In this document: piece by piece, positions 12,925-22,641 of the stretch
Layout: each line of letters opens with the position of its first letter
Position numbering within the stretch: position 1 is the first letter of the stretch
The notes under the pieces: model-generated
What the model saw: the letters and a program-made list of their open reading frames with translations, nothing else
Database searches by the model: none
Told to the model about the DNA's origin: nothing
Translations under genes and position numbers: made by a program
From: Lepidodermella squamata
Taxonomy: Eukaryota; Gastrotricha
Direction: 5' to 3'
Assembly (NCBI GenBank): GCA_047495785.1
Contig: JBLDXI010000003.1
Location: 1,364,001-1,428,000 of the forward strand
DNA: 64,000 bases

Positions 12925-13559
12925 GCAAAACTTTCTTTCGCTATATCTCCAAAGTGGGTCAGGGTTTTGGCTGAGCTTTACAGAAATGAAACTTTGGGAT
13001 GTGCTCTATCAGATGGTATAAGCCTTGCGGATGGCTTTTGGGTATAACTCGAGTTATTACGGCTCAAAGTAGGCATACTCGACCTATAAAACCATCACTT
13101 CTGAAGGCCCCATGACAATTTGGATTGCACCACCGTGTTCAGCATGGTCGAATTACTTAAGGTGCAAAGTTTTACATCGCTGGGTTGAGCAGTTGACGCG
13201 CAGACGTAAGGAGCGTAGAAAAACAAATTAACGCTTAATTTGCATTGCGTCGCTTAAAAGTAATTATTTTAATTTTTTAATTTCTCGCATGTTTTTACGA
13301 ATATTTATTTGAAACATGAATCAATTTGGAATTCGGCCAAGCTGAACACGATGGTGCAATCCAAATTGTCATGGGGCCTTCAGAAGTGATGGTTTTATAG
13401 GTCGAGTATGCCTACTTTGAGCCGTAATAACTCGAGTTATACCCAAAAGCCATCCGCAAGGCTTATACCATCTGATAGAGCACATCCCAAAGTTTCATTT
13501 CTGTAAAGCTCAGCCAAAACCCTGACCCACTTTGGAGATATAGCGAAAGAAAGTTTTGC
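12925..13559. mobile_element. Foldback element with 219-bp near-perfect inverted arms
   Basis: Left arm 12925-13143 and right arm 13341-13559 are equal in length and essentially identical as reverse complements, separated by a 197-base loop. Both start GCAAAACTTTCTTTCGC from the outside. No coding capacity is present and no target duplication is obvious. It abuts the truncated 5' side of the LINE. The near identity suggests a young insertion or ongoing correction of the arms. Confidence 0.85.
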
Positions 13560-14076
13560 AATTTACACGAAAAAACTAGGATTTGCTAATACAAAATATC
13601 TCCACATGGGAAGCTGATTTGAGCACGCGGTTTTTTGCGGTGTGTTGTTTCTGGGGTGAGGAATTTTATAGAATGCCTTATAATCATGAATTCGAGAAAC
13701 CTGATGGCTAAATTTGATGTTTTCCCATAAGCTCAAAGGGGGCAAATATTATTAAAATTCCTCCTTAATGAAAAAAATGCAAAATGAATTTTTACAGAAT
13801 TTTTTCTGCATCAGTTTCCTCTCTGGTTAATCTGATCTCTATGGTTCGCATTTACAGAACTCTGCGCTATGCTCCATAGAGAACGTAATGATCAGAAAAA
13901 AGACTTCCTATCTCGTAATGGCAACGAATTAATTTCAAATACCGAGTAAAAAGTCCACCATAAAAATGTTAATAACTTATTATTTTTCAATTTTCACGCA
14001 ACACTCTCTCTGAAGCAAAACAGTGAGGTGAAAATCGCAAACTTCACGCGAAATTCTCTACGCGCGAATAAAGGGG
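13560..14076. other. Gene-free stretch inside the nested transposon interval
   Basis: No coding exon recognised. Positions about 13800-13848 are the inverted partner of 9957-10010, supporting membership of the larger 9509-14522 element. Confidence 0.4.
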
Positions 14077-14291
14077 GAGCACGTGGCTTAGTGGTTAAGC
14101 GTCCGCTGTGCTTTCTCTGAAGGTCAGTGGTTCGTCTCCGAGTCACGGCGCGTGTGTAACTGAGCTGAGCACTTTACCCCTACTGCTCCGGCTGAGTGGC
14201 AGCAATACCCTCGGTCGCCGATCCTTCTCGTCGGATCATGCAGATGATAATTGCACGTCAATAAAGTTTAAGTTTAAGTTTTAAGTTTAAA
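14077..14291 (+). mobile_element. tRNA-derived SINE
   Basis: A box A-like TGGCTTAGTGGTTAAGC (about 14084-14100) and a box B-like GGTTCGTCTCC (14129-14139) form a tRNA-like head. An unrelated body follows, then a short-repeat tail (AAGTTT units, 14263-14291). Head, body and simple-repeat tail are the usual SINE layout. Confidence 0.7.
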
Positions 14292-14521
14292 GTTGGATTT
14301 TTTATTTCACAAAATCTTCAAAGTTGTACTTTTGGGGTACCCCTTGCCAAATCCTTACGCTTGCGAATTTTCGAGAATAAAAAATATCAGGATGTTACGG
14401 AAGGCGGCCCCAGTCGAAATACGTTGAAGACCCGACCAAAATCGCATCTGTTGAATTTACACAGCACATTGAAGTTTGCATAGATGTAGGTTGTAGGTGT
14501 TCAAAGTTGTACTGGATTACG

Positions 14522-16002
14522 GCCCAGACCGGCACGAAATCAGCTGAAATACGCTGAAATAATTAAGCTGAAATAAGCTGGCAAATGATTTCAGTCGATT
14601 TCAGCTTAGCGTTTTTCCAGCGTATTTCAGCTTAAAGCTATTTCAGCGTATTTCAGCTGTGATGTCATGGAAGTTCAGCGTATTTCAGCACTTTTCAGGT
14701 CATTTTTCATTTTTCATTTAAAATCTCGAAATCTTCAAAGTCGATAATTTCCTGAAAATAGATCACCTGATCCACATGATCAGACAGATAGACAAAAATT
14801 TCTGGAAAATCGAATATTTTAAATGAAATTCAAATTCAACCCCCTGCAATATTCGGGCTAAATAATAAATAAAATAAAATAAAAATCTTTATTATTGTCC
14901 TCCGTCCGAATAAAAATTCACATAATAACTCTCTACTAATACCATAGAACAAGAGGCGCGAGCAAACAAGATGAATCCATGCTCATCGGATCGATGGTGC
15001 AAGGAAGAGACAGAAAGGGAGAGGGCGAGGGTTTTATCAGTTGCAGGGTAGTTATCGAGAACGGAGAGAAACATGAAACAGGGAAAAGGCGGTAAAATGG
15101 AGAAAAGAATGCGGAGGCAACGTTAGCGAACGGATATAGGAATTCTATAAAAAAACACAAGGCATTCTGACGGGTAGATGAAAGACAAGCAACAGGAAAG
15201 ATGAGTTGAAGGTGGAAGAAAGAGAAGAAGAGAGGAGTGGAAGAAGAAAAAAAGAGAGAAGACAGAGGCGAAAAGGTGAGAAGGGAGAAAACAGCCTAGC
15301 CTATGAAGTCGGGCAGAGGACCACGAGGAAGTCTGTTGCTCAACAGCGCGAAGGGCGAGCGCGGAGGGGGGGCTAGCGAAATGATTATCAAGACATCCAA
15401 CCATTAAAATATGAAAATTCACAAAAAGGGTAATATCATGAAACTAACTTACAAATTTGACGATGATTTGTTTTTGGATCGGGTTTTCAATGGCGAACTT
15501 ATGAACGGTTATATTAGCATATGCACACTTTTATTCGGAGGCTAATTCAGCTCGTTTCAGCATGCAATAGTTGCTAACTGAAAGCTGCCAAACTGAAAGC
15601 CCGATTATGAAAACACGTTAGCGTAAAACTCCAGCAATTTCCGGCTAAAAATAAATTTAGCTGAAATAGGCTGAAATTCTGCAGAAAATAAACCGAAACT
15701 CAGGGCCTGCCAAGTCGTGGAAATGGAAAACCAATTTGAATTTCGCGCAATGCGTCTTACAGAATTTCAGCGTATTTCAGCTTGTCGATGTCGCCACGTG
15801 CTTATTTCAGCGTATTTAAGCGCGATGCTTTGATGGGCAGAAAAAAGCATCACTTGACAAAAAATTGGCTGAAAAGTGCGCAGCCCAGAAATCAGCTCCA
15901 GCGTATTTCAGAGGCGACGAGCTCGTCATGCCTTATTTCAGCGTATTTCAGCTGATGAAATCAATTCCAGCGTATTTCAGCTTATTCCGTGCCGGTCTGG
16001 GC
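14522..16002. mobile_element. Nonautonomous TIR element with GCGTATTTCAG subrepeats
   Basis: Terminal inverted repeats GCCCAGACCGGCACG (14522-14536) and CGTGCCGGTCTGGGC (15988-16002) bound a 1.48-kb interval. Subterminal arrays of AAATACGCTGAAAT (left) and ATTTCAGCGTATTT (right) are arranged in inverted fashion. No transposase ORF is present; 15120-15400 is purine-rich. Its left end abuts the right end of the CCGTAATCC element. A diverged solo right end is at 9060-9339. Confidence 0.65.
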
Positions 16003-16190
16003 GATATGCACGGAATAATTATGCACAGCGGGTTTCAGCCGATTGGTCATGTAATGGGAGCTTCAAAGCCGCGGCGTCCTATACGTGGTACTATGGTACG
16101 TCTTATGACGGATTTTACTGATTTTCATCCGCTCTTGTGTGGTTAACTTGAAATTGCATACGATTTTTAGATTAACACCCAATCAATTCA

Positions 16191-19000
16191 TTATAGCCCT
16201 GGTGAAGTAGCACTGCATGTTTCCATTCCTGACACTCCATATATGCTAGCTGTGCCGGCACCCGGTGTTTTGATTGGCAATTGAGCGAGAGCAATGCAGC
16301 AATCTTCGAATGAGCGGAATCCAAATGTCGTAACGTATTCTCCCTGTTGCATATTAAATTATCATACATTTTAGCAACAAAATGTATGCTCACCAATCCA
16401 CTAAATACTTGCACGTGAAAAACTTGGGTAGCTGTGTGTGGGAAACGAACGCAGTAGACAGGCATAGCAACATAAAGAAATGCTGTAGCAGCTGATATTC
16501 TGTAAGGTGTCGCATCAGCTGCTCCGATGCAGGTCGAAATCCCAGCAGCATTATTGGCCTGCGGGATGACTTCGTATTTGATCCAGGCAACGTTGGCAGG
16601 TGTCTGCGTGGCTGCACAACAAAGATCAAATGTGCTAAATGTGTTGGGCTTGTCAATAGATGCCTAGCCACATAAATAAACGCCAGGCAATTCTTGTATT
16701 TAGATGCGCAATAAAACAATTACTGAAGCGGCAGGGGTAACTGTCAGATAAGCGGTGCACGAAGCTCCGGCAACGTTGTGGCAAAATTTGACAGTTCGAG
16801 ATACTACAATACCACCTTGGGTCGTCATTGAGCACAGTCGGTATATAGTCTGGAAAAGACAAATCGACCTTATCTTAAAACATAGAGAACGTAGCTTTTC
16901 TCTGGGATGCTTAGTGATTATTATGGGATATCTGAGATTACCACACGACATGCTTATACCTTCACGTAAGCTGAAATGGCCGATGTGCATTGTTCAGCGG
17001 ACTGGAATAGTTGATTTGCGAACTGGATAAATGGATTAAGTATTGCACGACTGTGTTGTATTTTTAGCCCTTGGGTACCTTCGAGCTAGCTTGCAAACCG
17101 CAGCCACATCCAGGCGTAGATGCCACGCAAGACAAATCCGAAGAGGCGTTTTCGCAGATGACATAACGCTAAAATCAGTAAAACGGTGAGTTACAGTGCG
17201 CGAGGTTTGGAAGCCAATTGGGCGCTTACCGATCTACTCATTGTAGCCATGCACTGATCGACAGAGTCAAAAACATTCGCCTCAAACTATTAATAATACG
17301 GTTAACAACATATTATGTAGTAGATAAAGAAGCCGTGAGATGCCAGTTTTCTCTAACATTAATCGCTCGCATGCTATTGGTCGATTCGAAAATTAACGCA
17401 ATAATGCCCAACTTTGAAACAAAACAACCGTCGACTTGACAGATTTGTGGCTAATAGTCAAGACCGACGCAATTCGCCTCTTGATAAATCTATGCGAAAA
17501 AATCTCGAAAATCTATTGAAAATTGGCTGAGTTATGTTAACACGTTTGGTGAGCTGGTGTGGTATTCCACCCCGAATATCTCAACACCCATACAGTTACA
17601 CTGGTTAAATGAGCTGCTAGTAATTTCATGCCATCGTATAGTATGAGCGACTAATATATCAATATACCGTAGTTACCGAAATACTAACCCGGGCCTTTAC
17701 AAAAATGATACCTTGAAAAATGGGAAAAAGTAGGCTACTATTCAAGACTAGGCTTCTATTTGAGATAGGCTTATGCAACGAAGACCTTACCTAATTTTGC
17801 GTGTTTCAGTCTCAAAGCTCATCAATTTTTTCATTACTAGCTGTTAGCTAGGTCGCCTAATAGCTGAAAATTGATAATAATAAGGAGCGCCACAACAAAA
17901 ATCATCTCAAATCGCAGATTATTAAACATCTTCAGGCATTTTTTGTTTTTACAACCTTTAATCTCGGGAGAGCACACATGCCGTAGTAGACTAGGCTACT
18001 ATTTGAGATAGGACAATGCATCGAAGAATTTCAATTTACCTAGGCTTCTAAACGAGACAGGCTTCTAAACGAGTGGGGGCTTATATTTCGGTAACTACGG
18101 TATTATAAGAATACATGGGATCTTGTAGGAATTTATCCTGAGTAAAGCCCATAATAGTCATAGAGAATTAAAGGATTATTCTATAGCTAGCCATAGAGAA
18201 ATGAAATTTCCCCCTGATCTGAAACCCCGAGCGAGATTGGCGCTCTAGGCTCCCTGAAAGGGTGCAATGGGTACATAGAGGTGATTTCAGGATAATCATT
18301 TCGGTTCCGCCTTACATTTATTTTTTCACCTTTAACCTCTGTCCTCAATTCCGGTTCTGGCTTCTATATAGGCGACGCCTAGTATTTCGGTATTTACGGT
18401 ATTTGGAAGCTTAAGATCAGTCATTTAAAAGACATTCCGAGACCGGGGTAAGGCAGGATGCAGTATGGTAAATCTAAGTTTTCTCACTTGCGTGGTCAAA
18501 TGCAGAGATCCCGAGCATCCCGGAACAGCAGGTGTGCACGTCAAAGTTTCGTTGCCGTAACCACAAATAACGTAGCGCTGGAAATAAATGTTGAAAGAGA
18601 ATAGGCTGTTCCAGATTACCTAAAGCTGTATATATATATATATCACCTGCGCATATTTTTGGCAAACAAGAAGATCCGAGAATTTTCCAGATATCTGTAG
18701 AGCAAACGCAAAAGTTATGATGATCTTCAAGTCCCAAAAGAGATAATCACAGTTGTTTCTCCGCTTGCGCAAGAATCGGCTTTACATGAACCAATTCCAT
18801 TCGAGAAGCATTGAATGTACTTTGGGATATCAGAAAATAGTCAGAAATCATGGGAACACTGGAAATTTCACCGATTGATACGTAACCGGGCTCGAACCTT
18901 GGGCAGCTTGCTGACCATTTGGAGTACATCCAGTCACAATCGACAGCAGCTGAGAGATCAAGCCCGCGACAGACAGGATACGGTTAGCTTTAAAAAACAT
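16191..19000 (-). CDS. Cys-rich secreted protein paralog B, intact (343 aa)
   Basis: Nine exons, all phase 0 with GT-AG ends, read downward: 19000-18872 (signal peptide), 18819-18751, 18694-18647, 18577-18488, 17286-17230, 17168-17079, 16849-16724, 16663-16394, 16343-16191 (stop). The mature part is built of cysteine units: YIQC...C...C, FSDLLVCQKYAQ, RYVICGYG...C...GC, FDSVDQC, a second YVIC exon (RYVICENASS), then RLCSMTTQ...FCHN, LCCAATQ...TCIGA, YCVRFPHTAT and EDCCIAL units. No known domain was recognised; a secreted, disulfide-rich, probably beta-rich protein is likely. Single phase-0 exons can be gained or lost without shifting frame, which fits exon 6 being absent in A and C. The intron between 17286 and 18488 carries a MITE-like element. 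Function unknown. Confidence 0.85.
17665..18401. mobile_element. MITE-like element in an intron of paralog B
   Basis: Left end TACCGTAGTTACCGAAATA (17665-17683). Two candidate right ends occur: TATTTCGGTAACTACGGTA ending 18102, and TAGTATTTCGGTATTTACGG ending about 18400. The second also matches the next left-end bases (ACTA), so 17665-18401 may be the full unit with an internal end. Internal repeats (AGGCTTCTATTTGAGATAGG-like) recur. No ORF. Confidence 0.6.
18629..18646. repeat. (TA)n dinucleotide repeat
   Basis: Short TA run directly downstream of an exon of paralog B (donor side). Seen directly. Confidence 0.9.
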
Positions 19001-19899
19001 GGAATGATCTCTTCAAACTGTAGCAAAAATGTATATTAGTATAGAAAAATGAAATACGTGGGCTGCTAAGTGCTTTACACGCCAAAACCCGCCGACGAGA
19101 ATAACATCCATGCAGGGCACTGCGCGCTATCAATAGTACTACCCACATTTTAATAAGATATAGCCCATCGGATCCTGTGTGAATAGTAAATGTACTGTAA
19201 AACCGTCCAACAAGTATCTTAAGTATCTCAGGTGGTCATTCTCAGGTATTCTTACTAGGGAATATGTGATAATCCTGGCAGCAACCCTTCAGGAATGCGA
19301 ACTCATGGACTGAATCGTTCCTAGACAACTCAAGAATAACACATTTCAAAACTTCAAACTCTGGATTCAGTTTCCATGGCGCCATGCCACGATGAAGGTT
19401 TAGCGTCAATAGTACAGCAAGCAGGTTTGTTCCTTCTTCTTTGTAAGCCTTTCTGACCGGGCGATAAGCTTCTGAAACAATCTTCTCGGCCGGTCGCGCG
19501 GGGGTGGAGCTTACACGACCGAGAGGCCTATATAACGGCACCAAAGCCTCAGAAAGCTGCTGGTTTTCACGCGGTCAAACTAGCCAATCGCGTGCGACTG
19601 CTCAAGTATTAAGCATTGCCTGAAATCGCTCCGTTTCAGTTGAAAGGCTTACCATTTTTTTTTAATTTCAGCCCCTCGGCATTTCAGTTGCATTTTTTTC
19701 GGGTGACTGTCGATAAAAGAATCGCATATGATCCGGAATTCCCGTTCGTCTTTCGACTTCCACCAGTCGCACTTAACCTCTTAAATAACTAAATAAATAG
19801 TTTTGCGCCATTTATTTCTATTTCCGGTTCACTGTTATGGCGCACAAAAACATGCGATATGAGCAGAACAATTTATTCGTGACTTATTATTCATAATGG
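19001..19899. other. Intergenic stretch between paralogs B and C
   Basis: On the minus strand, a diverged form of the shared upstream block of the array (+ strand ACGTGGGCTGCTAAGTGC at 19056) lies 57 bases above the ATG of B. At 19529-19535 is a plus-strand TATATAA with a preceding GC-rich stretch and AGCTTCTGAAACAATCTTC near 19468, which looks promoter-like, but no ORF follows. Confidence 0.4.
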
Positions 19900-21278
19900 T
19901 TATGCCATTTCTCCAATACATATTTCCATATTCGTCACACCATAAATAGAAGCTGTGGAAGCGCCTGCTACGTGTAAGGGGGCAGCACCGAGAGCGTAGC
20001 AGCAAGCTTGGAATGATGCGTGATTATAGGACAAAACTCCCGCCTGAAACATGACATAAATCATCACAAATGTACAAAGCAACCGAGCGCATGCTTACCA
20101 TCACAGTTACTTGCACATGACCGGCATGGGTAGCTGTGTGGGGAAAGCGAACGCAATAAGCGCGAGATGCAGAAGCCATATAAAGAGAGAAAGCTGTTAT
20201 TTTGTATGGAATCGGATCGATAGCTCCGATGCAGGTCATAATTCCAGCAGCATTTCCGGCTTGCGGGATGACTTCGTATTTGATCCAGGCAGCATTTGCA
20301 GGTGACTGAGTGGCAGTGCAGCAAAGAGCAAATGTGCTGAACGTATTGGGAAAGTCGAAAGACGCCTAGCCACATAAATCGACAATACAAGTAACTATTA
20401 GGTTTGGACTTGCAGATAAAATCATTACCGTAGCAGCAGGAGCTGCCGTCAGATAAGCTGTACACGAAGCTCCAGCGACATTGTGGCAAAATTTGACGGT
20501 TTGTGAAACACCAGAGCCACCCTGGGTCGTCATTGAGCACAATTGGTAAGTAGGCTGGATAGAGGTAGATGTGACCTACATCTTTGCGTCAATATTGATC
20601 GTTAATAGAGTTCAGCACTTACAGATGTTGATTTGCTAATCGTTGCAATTCATTGATCGAAAATATTCGCTGCAAACTAGTGATGAATGGGCAATGGGCA
20701 GAATTTGCGTTTTAGTGATCGATGAAGACTTTTAAATTTTTTCTCTGCTCTTTCTTTTCCCTGATGAAAGTCTGAGGTTTTCTTACTTGCTTGACCAAGC
20801 GCAGAGATCCCGAGCATCCCGGAACAGCTGGTGTGCATGCGATCTTGTCATTGCCGTAATCACAAATCACGTATCGCTAGAAATTGCGTTGAAATTGACT
20901 GCTATAATATCTAATATGGCGCGTGGAATATCCAACCTGGGCAAATTTTTGGCACACAACCGGGTCCGAGAATTGTTCAGATATCTAGAACTCAATTCGG
21001 GGTGGGCTTCAAGTCATATGCAAGAAATATTTACAGCAGTTTCACCGCTTGTGCAAGACCCGGCTCTGCATGCCCCAGTTCCATTAGAGAAGCATTGAAC
21101 ATACTTGAGAATGGCAGAAAATTGTCAGGTTATCACTGTCACATATTGAAAATATTACCATTTGATATGTAACTGGACTGGAATCTTTGGCTACACTTTG
21201 GCTACACCCAGCTACAATCGATATCAGCTGAGCAATGAAGCCGAAGACATTCAGGAAAAAACTAGCTTTTAGAAACAT
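19900..21278 (-). pseudogene. Cys-rich secreted protein paralog C, in-frame stop
   Basis: Exons read downward: 21278-21159 (signal peptide), 21103-21035, 20984-20937, 20876-20787, 20676-20623, 20554-20429, 20365-20099, 20043-19900 (stop). All splice sites are kept and phase 0. In the fifth exon, the FDSVDQC segment has lost nine bases and the conserved cysteine codon reads TGA, so translation would end after about 118 residues although downstream exons remain open. The second YVIC exon is missing, as in A. Most likely a young pseudogene; a truncated product or a base error cannot be excluded. Confidence 0.75.
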
Positions 21279-21329
21279 TAGATTCTTTAACCAAGGCTGT
21301 AAAAAATCTATAGTCTGTCAACAAATTTT

Positions 21330-21460
21330 TTGTCTGCGTCAAGAAAGTGGAATATACGTGAGCAGTTCAGAACTCACGCTCCAAAAGCTTCAACACCTCA
21401 GTTTTAATATAGCGTATTGTAATGAAATAATTAGTGGTGTTGCTATAAACTCAACCTTGG
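21330..21460 (-). promoter_or_regulatory. Putative upstream region of paralog C
   Basis: The shared block (+ strand ACGTGAGCAGTTCAG, from 21356) lies about 79 bases above the ATG on the minus strand. Sequence further up (AACACCTCAGTTTTA, TGTAATGAAATAATTAGTGG) matches the region upstream of A. Confidence 0.45.
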
Positions 21461-21860
21461 TCGTGATGAAGACGGAAATTAGTTGACCGAGAATGATGAT
21501 CCAATAATTTCTTTCCTACAATGATCGTACAAATACAAAATCTCAGCTCACCGAGGCGACCATTCGAATAGCCCTAATCGTACAGTCTGTCCCATACAGT
21601 TTGGTTGAAGTTTTTTGGTTGCCATTTCGCCAATTCGTGGTATTTTTCCTTGAGCCTACAACCGTTGGAAAGAGGAGTCTCGCCTGAATGTTTTAAGCTA
21701 CAGCTAATTGTTGTGTGATAAGCGGATGGGAAATACCAGGTCAGCAACATCATTTTTTAAGATCGCAAATGACAACCATTTTTAAAAATCATATTTTGTT
21801 TCTTATATCGCTAACCATTTGAAATTTCGGATTGTTTGAAAACTATTTTTTGCTTATAAC
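21461..21860. other. Gene-free stretch
   Basis: No exon or clear repeat end seen. It may include leader sequence of the truncated LINE that starts by about 21870. Confidence 0.35.
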
Positions 21861-21869
21861 GCATTATAT

Positions 21870-22637
21870 TTTTGCTTATGAGGGGGGTGAAAAACAAATC
21901 ACGTAGTGGCTTATTGGGACTGAGGATTGCTGCTAAATACCTTGATCGGAAGACTCTCAAACTTATGGCGAATGACCTGATATTCTGCCGCCTGATGTAC
22001 TGCGACACCTCTCTCTCGCAGTTGGCACCGACCAAGCTCAACAAACTACAACGTCGCCAAGACCAGGCCGTAAGAATCATTTGTCACGCCCCAATGAACT
22101 CAGACCCAGCACCGCTCAGACAAAAACTCGGATGGCTGGATCTCGACGGAAAACGAAAAGTGCACCTGGCAACACTAATCTGGCGCCATAGCCAACTTCT
22201 TCAAACTTCGAACCGCACCAATGGCTTCTACCCGTAAACCAATCGCCCTGAAAGTACTTTCGAACATCCCAGAGGTGCCCAGGACTAAGTCAGTGATCAT
22301 GGATCGGTGGTTGGCTCACCATGGATCGGTATTTTGGAATTCTCTGCCCGACCACATCCGCACATCTAAAACTGCCGACCAATGCAGAAACTTGGTTTAC
22401 CGTCACCTGCTAACACACAAAAAGAACTTACCTCAAATACCGTCGCCTGAAACCATTGTTTTCTTTGTTAAGCTTTCTTCTTTTTTTATACATATAAGTT
22501 ACATGATGTTTTATAACTACCTAATATTGTGTACAGTTTGATCTAGCCCTAATTAATCCATTGTCTTTTTTACAGCTGAGCTTTCCAACTTTTTCTAAAA
22601 ACGAATGAATGGCTCATAAATAAATAAATAAATAAAT
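21870..22637 (+). mobile_element. 5'-truncated LINE fragment (RT C-terminal region)
   Basis: Reading + strand, 21872-22220 encodes a typical segment downstream of LINE reverse transcriptase (FCRLMYCD, KLNKLQRRQDQAVRIICHAP, LRQKLGWLDLDGKRKVHLA). A frameshift near 22220 moves to another frame (22221-22430; WNSLPDHIRTSKTADQCRNL). The 3' end is an (AATA)n tail at 22617-22637, five bases from the stop codon of paralog D on the opposite strand. Truncated at its 5' side and inactive. Confidence 0.8.
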
Positions 22638-22641
22638 TGTC

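Larger units (their letters stand above)
9509..14522. mobile_element. Possible composite DNA element bounded by CCGTAATCC inverted ends
   Basis: The left end CCGTAATCCGGTAAAACTTT (from 9509) matches the reverse complement of the right end (CCGTAATCCAGTACAACTTT, up to 14522), two mismatches over 25 bases. A second inverted match lies inside: 9957-10010 against about 13800-13848, sharing AGAGATCAGATTAA and AGAGAGGAAACT. The interval now contains a LINE, a foldback element and a SINE, so it would be a host for later insertions. No transposase is seen and no clear target duplication. The pairing of ends is my inference. Confidence 0.45.

Noticed and set aside
14077-14150. A functional tRNA gene
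   Set aside because: Box A and box B are present but stems are poor, and body plus simple-repeat tail fit a SINE.
15123-15422. Minus-strand open frame of 99 codons, Ser/Phe/Leu-rich
   Set aside because: It is the complement of a purine-rich stretch inside a transposon; composition alone keeps it open.
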